Shown: one piece after another, positions 9,342 to 17,787 of the stretch
Layout: every line of letters starts with the position of its first letter
How positions within the stretch are numbered: position 1 is the first letter of the stretch
Assembly: GCF_008035925.1 (NCBI RefSeq)
Contig: NZ_CP036264.1
Coordinates: forward strand, 124,001 to 188,000
Source of the DNA: Stieleria maiorica
GTDB taxonomy: Bacteria; Planctomycetota; Planctomycetia; Pirellulales; Pirellulaceae
DNA length: 64,000 nucleotides
Direction: 5' to 3'
The notes under the pieces: generated by a model
Databases searched by the model: none
What the model saw: only the letters and a program-made list of their open reading frames with translations
What the model was told of the DNA's origin: nothing
Program-made: the position numbers and the translations under genes

Positions 9342-10338
9342 GTGTGGTGACGTCAGGGGGTAAATCGGGATGCCACGTCGGTGCAGCCAGTTCCAACAAC
9401 AGCTGCCATTTCTTTGCCGCGTCCTCGAGGCCCGATTGGCGCACCAGATTCAGCATGGAGATCATCGGGGCGGTTTGCAGGGCCATCGGCAACTGTTGGA
9501 TCTCCGCTTCGATGGAATTCAAATTGGCTTTGATGACCGGGGGAGGCGCGGTGCGGTGTGTCAACTGCCTGGCGAGCAGTGCGATCGTTCTCCGATCCTC
9601 TTGTCCGGCCAGACGCACCAGCGCGGCTTCGGCGGCGCTGCGATACTTTGGTGACCGCAGCAGCCAACTGGCCACGACCAGTTTGACCGCCAGGGAATCG
9701 GAGGCGGCGTGTTCGGCGGCGGTCTGGACGAAGGTCGGATCGTCACCGACGGTCCCGGTCCAGTCGATCGGCAGGATTCCCAGGATCATCAGGGGCAAGG
9801 GGCGGGCGTCGAGCTGACGGACCAGCTCCAACGCGATGTCGCCACGGCCGGATCGCAGCGCCGCCTGGGCCGCCATCATCGACAGCCATTGTTGACGCCA
9901 CACCGGCGGTCGGTCGGAGGCGTCCTGGTCACTGATGCAGCGAACCAGTGCGGGCAGCGCGGCGGCGAAGTCGCCTTGATGGAACAAGTCCAGCGCGGCG
10001 ACCTGATCGGCCGGAGCGTCGGTCAGTTCGATCGCATTGACGCGTTCCGAAGCGACCCGCGTGGGGGCGGTTTGATCGCCGATCAGGATCGAGAGTTGGT
10101 CGGTGTCGAACGTGACAATCGTCCCGTCCAGCGTGGTCAGGGGGCGCGCGTACCAGTGCTGGGTCGAATCGGCGGTCGATGCCAGCGGCGGTGACAACCG
10201 CACGCGGTGCGGGGGCCGGGCCGCTGCGGAGGCCTGGCCGCCGGCCGTTCCACTGGTTGAAAACCCCGCTGCAAACACGACCAAGCAGGCCGTGACAAGC
10301 TGCGGCAACGGGTTGGTGTAACACCTTGTCCGGATCAC
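9337..10338 (-). CDS. Secreted hypothetical protein (333 aa)
   Basis: The GTG start at 10338 overlaps the stop codon of the upstream vWA gene by 4 bases, so the two are translationally coupled. The N-terminus is a plausible signal sequence (LVTACLVVFAAGFSTSG). Residues 60-110 form a strand-rich part with the phrase LTTLDGTIVTFDTDQLSILI. After that the chain is helical and TPR/HEAT-like, with LFHQGDFAAALPALVRCI and repeated Ala/Leu helices to the end. No catalytic motif is recognised. Coupling to the vWA protein suggests that the two act together in the envelope. The stop codon lies in a dispersed repeat motif. Confidence 0.7.
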   Translation of the reverse strand: MIRTRCYTNPLPQLVTACLVVFAAGFSTSGTAGGQASAAARPPHRVRLSPPLASTADSTQHWYARPLTTLDGTIVTFDTDQLSILIGDQTAPTRVASERVNAIELTDAPADQVAALDLFHQGDFAAALPALVRCISDQDASDRPPVWRQQWLSMMAAQAALRSGRGDIALELVRQLDARPLPLMILGILPIDWTGTVGDDPTFVQTAAEHAASDSLAVKLVVASWLLRSPKYRSAAEAALVRLAGQEDRRTIALLARQLTHRTAPPPVIKANLNSIEAEIQQLPMALQTAPMISMLNLVRQSGLEDAAKKWQLLLELAAPTWHPDLPPDVTTP

Positions 10339-11393
10339 CGCTCGATCCCCTCGCCCGCTTGTGATTGGGCCGGTTCCGACCGCAGTTGCCGCACGTCGAC
10401 GTATTGGTACTGTCCGTTGTTCATCGCGGCCAGCTGTTTCAGAAAACTGTCCGGTGTAGGGCCGGCGCGGCTGCCGAATTCGATGGCGTGAATCGTCGTG
10501 CCGGCGCGCTCGGCACGGTCTTGGATCACCTGGAGTTCCAGTTGGGACAGCCGCGGGATGTGGGCGTCGGTCAGAAAAAAGATCACGTCCGGAGCAAGTC
10601 GCAGCGCCATCAGCAAGGCGCCTTTGTGTTTGGTGCCGCCGAAAGCTTGGATCGCTTCGATATAACGCTCGGCGCGTTTCAGATGATTCGGTTCGCCGGA
10701 GACCATCGTCATCGGCATCCCGGACAACTGAAAGGGTTTGACGTTTTCGTTGTAGAAAATGATCTGGAATTGCTGTTGGGGGGAAAGCGATTGCAGACTG
10801 CGGATCAGTTCGCGTTTGGCGCTGCGTAGCGGCAGCCCGCCGAAACCGTTCATGCTGTCGCTGCGATCGAACACATAGACGAATCGGGTGCCGCTGCCGG
10901 AGACCCCGAAAAGTTTTGCCGTTGCTTGTTGCCCGGTTGAGGACCGGCTGGGCGCACCCGCGCCGTCGCCCAGTGCGTCGGAGTCGAATTTGACATCGCC
11001 GGCGATCCCGCTGCCGCTTTCCGGGGCCGGTGTCGATTGCATGGCGGACAGGACGCCCTGCAGGTCGATCGGCGGCGAAAAGTCCGCCGGCGGAGCCGCG
11101 GCGGCCGACGCGCTGGCCGAGTCGGTGGCGTCGTCCTGGACCGTTTCCACGGATTCCGCGGTGACCTCGTCGTAGCGGTCGCGATCGGGCAACCGGTGGA
11201 CGACCGCGATGCCGATCTGGCGGTCAACGGCTTCCCCGCTGCCCTTAGGGGCGGATGATGCGATCCAGGCAATCAGAATCAACAACACCACGTGCAAGAC
11301 CAGGGACAGCAGCAGGGGCGGCGCGCGATGCGGCTGGATCTCCGGGCCGGGCTGCGTCGGCGCTGAATCGTTTCGGGGTGGTGTGGAGTTCAA
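10335..11393 (-). CDS. Membrane-anchored von Willebrand factor A domain protein (352 aa)
   Basis: A single membrane helix at about 27-46 follows a proline-rich cytoplasmic tail. A low-complexity linker (Ala/Ser/Asp-rich, about 75-160) leads to a vWA domain, about 168-345. The MIDAS metal site looks intact: DRSDS at 176-180, GGT before the KGALL helix, and FLTDAH. Such domains bind protein partners through a metal ion. The helix-linker-vWA design is common in planctomycetes, but the partner is not known. It is first in a two-gene unit with the overlapping 333-residue secreted protein. Confidence 0.85.
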   Translation of the reverse strand: MNSTPPRNDSAPTQPGPEIQPHRAPPLLLSLVLHVVLLILIAWIASSAPKGSGEAVDRQIGIAVVHRLPDRDRYDEVTAESVETVQDDATDSASASAAAAPPADFSPPIDLQGVLSAMQSTPAPESGSGIAGDVKFDSDALGDGAGAPSRSSTGQQATAKLFGVSGSGTRFVYVFDRSDSMNGFGGLPLRSAKRELIRSLQSLSPQQQFQIIFYNENVKPFQLSGMPMTMVSGEPNHLKRAERYIEAIQAFGGTKHKGALLMALRLAPDVIFFLTDAHIPRLSQLELQVIQDRAERAGTTIHAIEFGSRAGPTPDSFLKQLAAMNNGQYQYVDVRQLRSEPAQSQAGEGIER

Positions 11394-11577
11394 GAAGCGG
11401 CGTTTCGCGAGATCCGAGACAATTCCGCTGCCAGAATGCCGACTTGCGGTTCTCAGCAGGGTCTGTCCAAACTACGTTATCGGATCACTATTGTAACGAC
11501 TTCACGCCGGCGCCGACGTCTCCGAATTGTCTGGACTGACGGCTTACCCGCCCCTTATTCCGTATTGGAGTAGATCT
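11394..11577. other. metK upstream region, no riboswitch recognised
   Basis: A divergent gap between the vWA gene and metK. I looked for a SAM-binding riboswitch and for a strong hairpin with a U-run and saw neither. A GGAG lies 9 bases before the chosen GTG start of metK. Confidence 0.3.
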
Positions 11578-12762
11578 GTGAGCCAAGCTCGTTTTTTGTT
11601 TACCAGCGAATCGGTCAGTATGGGCCACCCCGATAAGTTGGCCGACCGAATTTCTGATGCCATCCTGGACGCCCTGTTTGAGGAAGACCCCAACAGCCGC
11701 GTCGCTTGCGAAACCATGGTGACGACCGGTGTGGCCATCATCGCCGGTGAGATTTCCACCCAGGCCAAGGTCAACTATGCCGACGTCGTTCGGCAAACGA
11801 TCAACGAAGTCGGTTACACCGACGACCAGATGGGGATCTGCGGCGACACCTGTGCCGTGATGGTCTCGCTGGATACCCAAAGCCCCGACATCGCTCAGGG
11901 TGTCGATTCGGACAGCGCCAGCGGCAAAGAAGTCGGTGCCGGTGACCAGGGGTTGATGTTCGGCTATGCCTGCAAGGACACGCCGGAGTTGATGCCGTTG
12001 CCGATCGCGCTGTCGCACCGCATCATCAACCGGATCACCGAAGCCCGATTCAACAAAGAAGTCACCTGGTTGCGGCCGGACAACAAGGCCCAAGTGACGG
12101 TCGAGTATGAAGGGAACACGCCGGTTCGGATCGATACCGTGGTCGTCAGTGCCCAGCACGATCCCGACGTCACCAACGACGAAATCAAAACGTTCATCAT
12201 TGAAAACGTCATCAAGCCGTCGTTGCCCGAGGGCTTGGACAAGGGTGACATCAAGTACCACATCAACCCGACCGGCAAATTTGTCGTCGGTGGACCCCAC
12301 GGCGATTGTGGCCTGACCGGACGCAAGATCATCGTCGATACCTACGGCGGTTGGGGACGCCACGGCGGTGGGGCATTCAGCGGCAAGGATCCGACAAAGG
12401 TCGACCGCAGTGCAGCCTACATGGCCCGCTACGTGGCCAAGAACATCGTTGCATCCGGGCTGGCCGAACGCTGCGAGGTCCAACTGGCCTATGCGATCGG
12501 TGTCACCGAACCGGTCAGCGTGCACGTCGACAGCGAAGGGACCGGAGCAATTTCCGACGAACGGCTGTGTGAACTCGTCCGCGAGCATTTCCCGCTCACC
12601 CCGGCCGGGATCATCGAGCACCTGAAACTGCGTCGCCCTGTCTTTAAGGTCACCACCGCCGGCGGTCACTTCGGACGCGAAGGCGACACGTTCACCTGGG
12701 AAAAGACCGACAAGGCGGAGGCCCTGGCCGCGGCATCGAAGCTGGCCGCCGCGGCACAGTAA
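11578..12762 (+). CDS. metK: S-adenosylmethionine synthase
   Basis: Makes S-adenosylmethionine from methionine and ATP in the cytoplasm. The GTG at 11578 is chosen because the protein then begins [19 protein letters not shown], aligning with the conserved family N-terminus, and a GGAG sits at the right spacing; the frame is open 51 bases further upstream. Family landmarks are the ATP-binding [18 protein letters not shown], the loop [12 protein letters not shown], and the phosphate-binding [19 protein letters not shown]. At 394 residues it has the usual length. It stands alone between the divergent vWA gene and a repeat region. Confidence 0.97.
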   Translation: MSQARFLFTSESVSMGHPDKLADRISDAILDALFEEDPNSRVACETMVTTGVAIIAGEISTQAKVNYADVVRQTINEVGYTDDQMGICGDTCAVMVSLDTQSPDIAQGVDSDSASGKEVGAGDQGLMFGYACKDTPELMPLPIALSHRIINRITEARFNKEVTWLRPDNKAQVTVEYEGNTPVRIDTVVVSAQHDPDVTNDEIKTFIIENVIKPSLPEGLDKGDIKYHINPTGKFVVGGPHGDCGLTGRKIIVDTYGGWGRHGGGAFSGKDPTKVDRSAAYMARYVAKNIVASGLAERCEVQLAYAIGVTEPVSVHVDSEGTGAISDERLCELVREHFPLTPAGIIEHLKLRRPVFKVTTAGGHFGREGDTFTWEKTDKAEALAAASKLAAAAQ

Positions 12763-13232
12763 CGGTCGTCGAGTACCCACCCACGTCTCGTTCCCAGGCT
12801 CTGCCCGGGAACGGAGGGTCTCGGAGGCTCCGCCTCGAGTCCGGATCGACCGCGTGTGGCGGGAGCCACGCTTGCAGTGCGTTCCCAGGCGGAGCCCGGG
12901 AACGAGGAAAATCTGGATTCTGCAGTGGTTCAGAATTCAAGCGCAATCAGTCCGCGATGGATGGTCGACTCGCAGTCGCCATCGGGCGGCGAAACACGAG
13001 TGGCATCAGCCGATTCGCGCAAGCGTTCGGGCCCCAGCGTCGATGGAGGCCCGCAGGCTGGCGCCAAACGGCTGATCCCAGTAGGATTTAGCGGAATCGA
13101 AAACGCCAAGATCCTGCGAAAGAAAACGCGGTAAAATCGAAATGATTTTGCGCAGCCCAGGTCCATCCTGGGAGCAAGGCGTGGCCGGTCCCCGTCCGGT
13201 CTGCCAGGCGGTTCCTCCCCGGGAGTCCTTCC
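12763..13232. repeat. Gene-free stretch holding dispersed repeat copy 2
   Basis: Between metK and the phosphoesterase gene. From about 12784 there are GC-rich inverted repeats (GTTCCCAGGCGGAGCCCGGGA type). The core at about 12909-13170 is the plus-strand counterpart of the element at 4190-4440, sharing GGTTCAGAATTCAA, CGAAACACGAGTG, CAGCCGATTCGCGCAAGCG and ATTTTGCGCAGCC. Neither strand has a convincing gene. Confidence 0.75.
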
Positions 13233-14027
13233 ATGCGTCTCGCTTGGGCGTCTGATATTCATCTCAACCACGTCGCCTTGAAGGACTGGGACACTTGGAT
13301 CGACCAGGTCCGCCAGGCCGCCGCCGATGTGCTGGTGATCACCGGTGACCTCTCCGAAGCCGAAGACGTGGTTTTTCAGTTGCGGCGGATGGGAGAGGTG
13401 ATTCGATTGCCGATCTATTTCGTGCTCGGCAATCACGACTTCTACGGTTCGTCCATCGCAGCGACGCGGCGCAGCGTCACGTCGCTCGCACGTGAGTATC
13501 CGTCGCTGTGCTACTTGACCGATGCCGGTCCGGTCGAGCTGACGCCGGGGCAGTTTCTGACGGGGGAAGACGGTTGGGGCGATGGGACGGAAGGTGACTA
13601 TGAAAACTCGCCCGTGCGGCTGAATGACTTTGTCGCGATCGACGATTTTCGTCAGGTCGATCCGATCCGTTGGCCGCGGCTGATGCGCGAGCAAGGTGCC
13701 CAGTCGGCCGAGCGATTGCGGCAAAAGCTGCTCGCGTTGCCGGCGTCTGCGGACCGCGTGATTGTGGCAACACATGTGCCACCGTTTCGCGACGCGTGCT
13801 GGTACGAAGGCCAGACGACCGATGACTTTTGGGCTCCGTTCTTTGTCTGCGGCCAAGTCGGGTCGGTGTTAAAGCGATTTGCCTTTGAACGGCCGGAGAT
13901 CCATTTGACCGTGTTGTGTGGCCATACGCATCACGCCGGGACGGCGCAGTTGGCGCCCAATCTGGTCGTGCAGACGGCGGCGGCCGAGTACGGCGCCCCG
14001 CGCGTCGAGCAGGTGCTGGAACTGTAG
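13233..14027 (+). CDS. Calcineurin-like metallophosphoesterase (264 aa)
   Basis: All motifs of the two-metal phosphoesterase fold are present in order: D-x-H at residues 8-10 (ASDIHLNH), GDLSEAED, GNHDFYG, THVPPF near residue 188 and GHTHHAG near 231. The length fits small soluble members of the family. The substrate cannot be told from sequence; cyclic nucleotides, phosphoproteins or nucleic acids are all possible. The TAG stop is part of the dispersed GTAGCGGAAG repeat. The gene lies between two repeat blocks and converges with the ribosomal gene block downstream. Confidence 0.88.
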   Translation: MRLAWASDIHLNHVALKDWDTWIDQVRQAAADVLVITGDLSEAEDVVFQLRRMGEVIRLPIYFVLGNHDFYGSSIAATRRSVTSLAREYPSLCYLTDAGPVELTPGQFLTGEDGWGDGTEGDYENSPVRLNDFVAIDDFRQVDPIRWPRLMREQGAQSAERLRQKLLALPASADRVIVATHVPPFRDACWYEGQTTDDFWAPFFVCGQVGSVLKRFAFERPEIHLTVLCGHTHHAGTAQLAPNLVVQTAAAEYGAPRVEQVLEL

Positions 14028-14041
14028 CGGAAGCCGCCAAG
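14024..14041 (+). repeat. GTAGCGGAA repeat, half copy supplying a stop codon
   Basis: GTAGCGGAAGCCGCCAAG, identical to the first 18 bases of the copies at 17671 and 54398. The TAG is the stop codon of the metallophosphoesterase gene. It runs straight into the palindrome at 14043. Confidence 0.8.
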
Positions 14042-14042
14042 T

Positions 14043-14102
14043 GCTAGCCCGACGCGTAAGCGAGGGGCGCCCCATGGCCCCTCGCTTACGCGTCGGGCTA
14101 GC
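14043..14102. repeat. Perfect 25-bp inverted repeat (GCTAGCCCGACGCG family)
   Basis: The arms GCTAGCCCGACGCGTAAGCG plus AGGGG pair perfectly over 25 bases around a 10-base loop. A diverged copy lies at 46083-46140. There is no U-run after the stem, so it is not a standard terminator. It resembles REP-like palindromes. Confidence 0.85.
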
Positions 14103-14165
14103 ATGATCGCATTGAGTTTGCAGTTGTGATTCAATCGACGCGCTGCGGAGGCCAGTCGGCGCAAC

Positions 14166-14211
14166 AAAAAACTCTGCGGCCGCGAGCGAGCTCGGGGCGC
14201 AGAGTTTTTTT
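14166..14211 (-). terminator. Rho-independent terminator after rplL (bidirectional)
   Basis: AAAAAACTCTGCG pairs with CGCAGAGTTTTTTT around a GC-rich loop. An A-run on one side and a T-run on the other let it work on both strands. It lies 29 bases past the rplL stop and ends the ribosomal transcription unit before any rpoB gene. Confidence 0.9.
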
Positions 14212-14239
14212 GGATGCGATTGCAGTGGTCGTATTCGAA

Positions 14240-14653
14240 CTACTTGAGTTCGACCGAACCGCCTGCTTCTTCGATCTCGGCCTTGACCTTTTCGGCTTCT
14301 TCCTTGGAGACCGCTTCTTTGAGGGTCGCGGGAACGCCTTCGACCATCTTCTTGGCTTCCATCAGCGAAGCGCCGGTCAGGTTCTTGACGACCTTGACGA
14401 CGTTCAGCTTCTTGTCGCCGAAGCCGGTCAGGACGACGTCGAATTCGGTTTGCTCGGCAGCGGCTTCACCGCCACCATCGCCGGCTGCGGCGGCCATCAC
14501 CACACCGCCACCGGCGGCCGGTTCGATGCCGTGGACTTCCTTCAGGTAGTCGCTCAGCTCTTTGGCTTGCTTGAGGGTCAGTTCGGCGATCTTGTCGCCC
14601 ATTTCTTTAGCTTCGGCGCTGAACTCAGCAACCGCAGTGGCTTCATCAGACAT
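14240..14653 (-). CDS. rplL: 50S ribosomal protein L7/L12
   Basis: The stalk protein that recruits translation factors. At 137 residues it is slightly longer than usual. It has an N-terminal dimerisation segment (IAELTLKQAKELSDYLKE), the Ala/Gly-rich hinge (around residues 45-65, AAGGGVVMAAAAGDGGGEAA) and the globular C-terminal domain with EFDVVLTGFGDKKLNVVK and VVKNLTGASLMEAKKMVE. It follows rplJ after 74 bases and is closed by a strong terminator, so the transcript ends here instead of reading on into rpoB. Confidence 0.97.
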   Translation of the reverse strand: MSDEATAVAEFSAEAKEMGDKIAELTLKQAKELSDYLKEVHGIEPAAGGGVVMAAAAGDGGGEAAAEQTEFDVVLTGFGDKKLNVVKVVKNLTGASLMEAKKMVEGVPATLKEAVSKEEAEKVKAEIEEAGGSVELK

Positions 14654-14727
14654 GACAGGTTTCCCTTAAAAAACGAATGGTCGGTTGTTTGAAAAACGGA
14701 ATGGGGGGTGATAGCTGTGGCGGTCGA

Positions 14728-15252
14728 CTACTCGTCGCCTTCGCTGATCTTTTTCAGCTGGCTGTTCAGCGTTTTTCCAGGTCCCAGCATCGCGGCGGAA
14801 AGCGTGGATCCGGGGCCCAGAATTTGTCCGACGAGCATCGAGATTTGTTCTTCACGGCTGGGCCATTTGCTGACCGCCTTGACACCATCGGCGTCAAGAC
14901 GTTCGCCGTCCATGACACCGCCGGTGGTGGAGAACTTCTCGTATTTGTCGTCGTCCTTGTCCAAACGGACAACTTCCTTGACCAGCGACACAAAGTCTTC
15001 GCCGCCGTAGCACACTGCCACAGGGCCACTGGCACCTTCGAAGGCCGCAGCCAACGAGGTTCCCTCGGTGGCGCGTCGGGCGAGAGAGTTCTTCACGACA
15101 AACATCGTGATGTTTCTCTCGGCCAATTCGCCACGTAGTTCGTTAGTCGTGTTCGCATCCATTCCGACGGTGCTGACCAGGACGGCGTCTTGGACGCCGT
15201 CGAGTTGCCGCTGGATGTCGCGGGTCACGAGTTGTTTGACGTACTTACTCAT
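14728..15252 (-). CDS. rplJ: 50S ribosomal protein L10
   Basis: The base of the ribosomal stalk, binding 23S rRNA and L7/L12 dimers. At 174 residues it has normal length. Recognisable parts are the N-terminal MSKYVKQLVTRDIQ, the RNA-binding core with NITMFVVKNSLARRA, GPVAVCYGGEDFVSLVKEV and the C-terminal helix that binds L12 (STLSAAMLGPGKTLNSQLKK). Only 39 bases separate it from rplA, too short for a classical L10 leader structure, so autoregulation would have to act elsewhere in the message. Confidence 0.97.
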   Translation of the reverse strand: MSKYVKQLVTRDIQRQLDGVQDAVLVSTVGMDANTTNELRGELAERNITMFVVKNSLARRATEGTSLAAAFEGASGPVAVCYGGEDFVSLVKEVVRLDKDDDKYEKFSTTGGVMDGERLDADGVKAVSKWPSREEQISMLVGQILGPGSTLSAAMLGPGKTLNSQLKKISEGDE

Positions 15253-15291
15253 CAGATTGGTTCACTGAGGTGGGGATGACGGGGACGCCGA

Positions 15292-15969
15292 CTAGCACGT
15301 GACTCGCACGCTCGGGCTCATCGTTGCGCAGATCGCCACGCCTTTGACGTACGTGCCTTTGATGGTCTGCGGTTTCAGGCCGTCCACGAATTGGATGAAC
15401 GCGTTGATGTTGTCGACCAGCTTGTCAGCTTCGAAACTCATCTTCCCGACCATCGCGTGGACGTTGCCGCCCTTGTCGTTGCGGAACTCGACCTTCCCGG
15501 CCTTGTACTCGCTGACGACCTTGCCGACGTCGGGGGTGACGGTTCCCGCACGTGGGCTGGGCATCAGACCACGAGGCCCCAGAACGCGTCCCAAGGGGCC
15601 GACCAATCCCATCATGTCGGGTGCGGCGATGCAGACATCAAAGTCTGTCCAACCGTCCTTGATCTTCTTGGCCAAGTCTTCTTGGCCGACTTCATCGGCA
15701 CCCGCTTCTTTCGCGGCGTTCGCTGCGTCGCCCTTGGCGAACACGACGACGCGTTGCTGTTTTCCGATCCCGTGAGGAAGCACCAGCGAACCGCGGATGA
15801 TCTGGTCGGCTTGGTTCGGATCGACGCCCAGCCGCATGTGGATTTCGACCGTTTGATCAAACTTGGTCGAATCGTACGCCTTGAGCGCGGTGACCGCTTC
15901 GTCCAGAGGAAGCGTGTTGGCTGGTTGCTTTTCGAGCGCGGCGCGATACCGCTTTGATTTTTTACCCAT
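15292..15969 (-). CDS. rplA: 50S ribosomal protein L1
   Basis: Binds 23S rRNA at the L1 stalk and often represses its own operon. The ATG at 15969 is chosen because it gives the family start [14 protein letters not shown]; the frame is open upstream for another 29 codons. Hallmarks include [37 protein letters not shown] and the loop [20 protein letters not shown]. 225 residues is normal. rplK, usually directly upstream, is absent: the next gene upstream is a CinA-type amidase. Confidence 0.97.
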   Translation of the reverse strand: MGKKSKRYRAALEKQPANTLPLDEAVTALKAYDSTKFDQTVEIHMRLGVDPNQADQIIRGSLVLPHGIGKQQRVVVFAKGDAANAAKEAGADEVGQEDLAKKIKDGWTDFDVCIAAPDMMGLVGPLGRVLGPRGLMPSPRAGTVTPDVGKVVSEYKAGKVEFRNDKGGNVHAMVGKMSFEADKLVDNINAFIQFVDGLKPQTIKGTYVKGVAICATMSPSVRVTC

Positions 15970-16186
15970 ATGGTCACGACTCAATGGAGGTCGGGTGGTG
16001 TTAGCAAAATCACCAGTCCCGAGGCGAAAACGCACCTCGGCGGCAAATTCTCCCACTTCGCAGAAAACCTATCGGCTTCTGACGAGACGAGAATATTGAG
16101 AAAGTCGAAGAAAGCGTCAACGCCAATTGTGCAAGTTGCCCAGAAGTTTTTTCGCCGCGCGGGCGTTTCTCCTCTGAAACCTGAAA

Positions 16187-16675
16187 CTACTTCAGCCGTT
16201 CCAGGACCCCGATCAAGGTTTCGATCACGACGAGCGCCGATTCGCGTTGCCGGCCGACACGCTTGGGGGCCTTCAGCTCCACGCCCCAGGTGCGCGGCGG
16301 CTGGCCGCGTCGACCCACGCCGACGTAAATCAGACCATCAAATTCTGCCGGGGCGTTCGGCCCCAGGTGCCCCGTCACCGAGGCCGCCAGGTCGGCATGG
16401 GGGGTCGTCTGGAGCGCCCCGGCAACCATTTGATGCGCGACCGGGGCGCTGACGGCGGTGTGTTCGGCGAGCGTTTCTTCGGCCACACCCAGCCAGCGCT
16501 GCTTGCTCGCTTCTTGGTAGACGACCAGCGATCCGGCCAGCCAAGCCGACACGCCCGGTACGGTGGCCAGCGTGGCCGCGACCAGCCCGCCGGTGCAGCT
16601 TTCGGCCAGCACCAGTGTCTGACGTTTTTCGTCAAGAAGTTCCACCAGTTGTCGTGCTTGCGATTCCAGGTCCAT
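16187..16675 (-). CDS. CinA C-terminal-type nicotinamide-nucleotide amidase (162 aa)
   Basis: A stand-alone copy of the CinA C-terminal domain, the PncC fold that deamidates nicotinamide mononucleotide in NAD recycling. The diagnostic nucleophile region is LVLAESCTGGLVAATLATVPG, here with Ser and Cys side by side as in the family. GSLVVYQEASKQRWLGV, SAPVAHQMVAGA and AASVTGHLGPN follow in the normal order. The N-terminal MoCF-like half of full CinA is missing, as in PncC/YgaD-type proteins. It lies upstream of rplA with about 215 bases between them, so it is probably a separate unit. Confidence 0.88.
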   Translation of the reverse strand: MDLESQARQLVELLDEKRQTLVLAESCTGGLVAATLATVPGVSAWLAGSLVVYQEASKQRWLGVAEETLAEHTAVSAPVAHQMVAGALQTTPHADLAASVTGHLGPNAPAEFDGLIYVGVGRRGQPPRTWGVELKAPKRVGRQRESALVVIETLIGVLERLK

Positions 16676-16834
16676 GATTTTCCGATTGAAGGGTTGATGG
16701 GGGTGTCTAATCCGAACTGCCGCGCGAGGAACTTACCAGGCGGCGGTGGAAATCCGTTGGGAAAATGGTCGCGGACCATTAACCTGGGGTTTTGATGCTT
16801 CACGCCTGACGCTGTCCCCGATCGGCCCTGTTCC

Positions 16835-17674
16835 ATGCACCCGTCCGCCGCCGACTCGATGCTCGCCACGGTGACACCGGTCCCGGAACCCCACGCCGGC
16901 CGGGTGCTCACGCTCGGCTGGAAACTGATGCTCAACGCGTCGTTGTTGCTCGCCCCGGTGCTGATGGTCGGCTTCGTTTCCCCGTTGTTTCTCTTGTCGG
17001 CATGGGTCGGATCGGGCATCGCATTGTTGCCCGCGGCCGTCCTGGTTCCGTTGATCATTGTCGCCCAAATCTCTTGGGCGGGCACCTATCCCGAGTGGCC
17101 GATGAACCAGTGGCTGGTGCGTCGGTTGCGTCGCAGCCTGCGGAGGCGGCGCGCGGATCAGGAGGCTGGTGCGGGACAGCTTGACTGGATCCAGACGGCC
17201 CGCCTGGTCGAATGGGTGCCGCGCGAGAACTGGAACGCGACCATGCTGGACACCGCCGAGGACGTGATGCTGATTCGCGTCGATGCGTTCGGCGTGGCGA
17301 TGGAAGGCGATTATTCGCGGTACCGGTTTCCCCCCGCCTCAATCATTGATGTTGGCGTGGAGTCGGTGCGGCCGGCAGGGTGTTTTCATCGCTTGCATTT
17401 CGTGGTCGTGACCGTGCGGACGGCCGAGGGGCCGCTGGAATTCGCGTTGGCCTATCGCGATCACCGTCTGGGAGGTTTGCGTTCGCGGTCTCGATGGCGG
17501 CAAACGCAGCAACTGTGTGACGACATTCGCAGCATCGCCACGGGGGGAGATTTCAGCTACTGTGACGACGACGTCTGCGCGCGTTCGGACTCGCAACACG
17601 TCGGCCCCGGAGGGCCGGCCGGTGAATCGGTGCGGCCACGACTCAACCCCTATGCGGCACCGCGATCGCTGTAG
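16835..17674 (+). CDS. Hypothetical protein with two membrane helices (279 aa)
   Basis: The ATG at 16835 follows a divergent gap with cinA. Two hydrophobic segments close together (about 35-55 and 58-85; ASLLLAPVLMVGFVSPLFLL and ALLPAAVLVPLIIVAQI) form a hairpin. The rest is soluble, with Arg-rich RRLRRSLRRRRA just after the membrane and a strand-rich C-terminal domain. No family is recognised. The hairpin-plus-cytoplasmic-domain layout resembles small PH-like membrane proteins, but that is speculation. The stop codon is inside a dispersed GTAGCGGAAG repeat. Confidence 0.65.
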   Translation: MHPSAADSMLATVTPVPEPHAGRVLTLGWKLMLNASLLLAPVLMVGFVSPLFLLSAWVGSGIALLPAAVLVPLIIVAQISWAGTYPEWPMNQWLVRRLRRSLRRRRADQEAGAGQLDWIQTARLVEWVPRENWNATMLDTAEDVMLIRVDAFGVAMEGDYSRYRFPPASIIDVGVESVRPAGCFHRLHFVVVTVRTAEGPLEFALAYRDHRLGGLRSRSRWRQTQQLCDDIRSIATGGDFSYCDDDVCARSDSQHVGPGGPAGESVRPRLNPYAAPRSL

Positions 17675-17745
17675 CGGAAGCCGCCAAGGCTTTCGACGCG
17701 CGGCAGTCCACACGGGAAAAGCCGGAATTCTTGGCGAATTCCGCG
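17671..17745 (+). repeat. GTAGCGGAA inverted repeat, full copy
   Basis: Left arm GTAGCGGAAGCCGCCAAGGC (17671 on) and right arm TTCTTGGCGAATTCCGC (about 17728-17744) pair imperfectly. The TAG at 17672-17674 terminates the upstream gene. Confidence 0.75.
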
Positions 17746-17787
17746 ACCACATCCACATACGCCAGTTGCCGAGTTTGGGGACAAAGC

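Noticed and set aside
11394..11577. SAM riboswitch before metK
   Set aside because: No recognisable SAM-class consensus or terminator-like hairpin could be seen by eye; a covariance search would be decisive.
11488..12780. Long open frame of 430 codons on the minus strand across metK
   Set aside because: Antisense shadow of a highly conserved gene in GC-rich DNA; its protein is rich in Asp, Gly and Arg without any motif.
12856..13134. ORF of 92 codons in repeat copy 2, with similar peptide in copy 1
   Set aside because: The two copies differ by an indel of about 16 bases that would shift the frame, and neither has a ribosome site.
15253..15291. L10 leader before rplJ
   Set aside because: The gap is only 39 bases, too short for the known structure.
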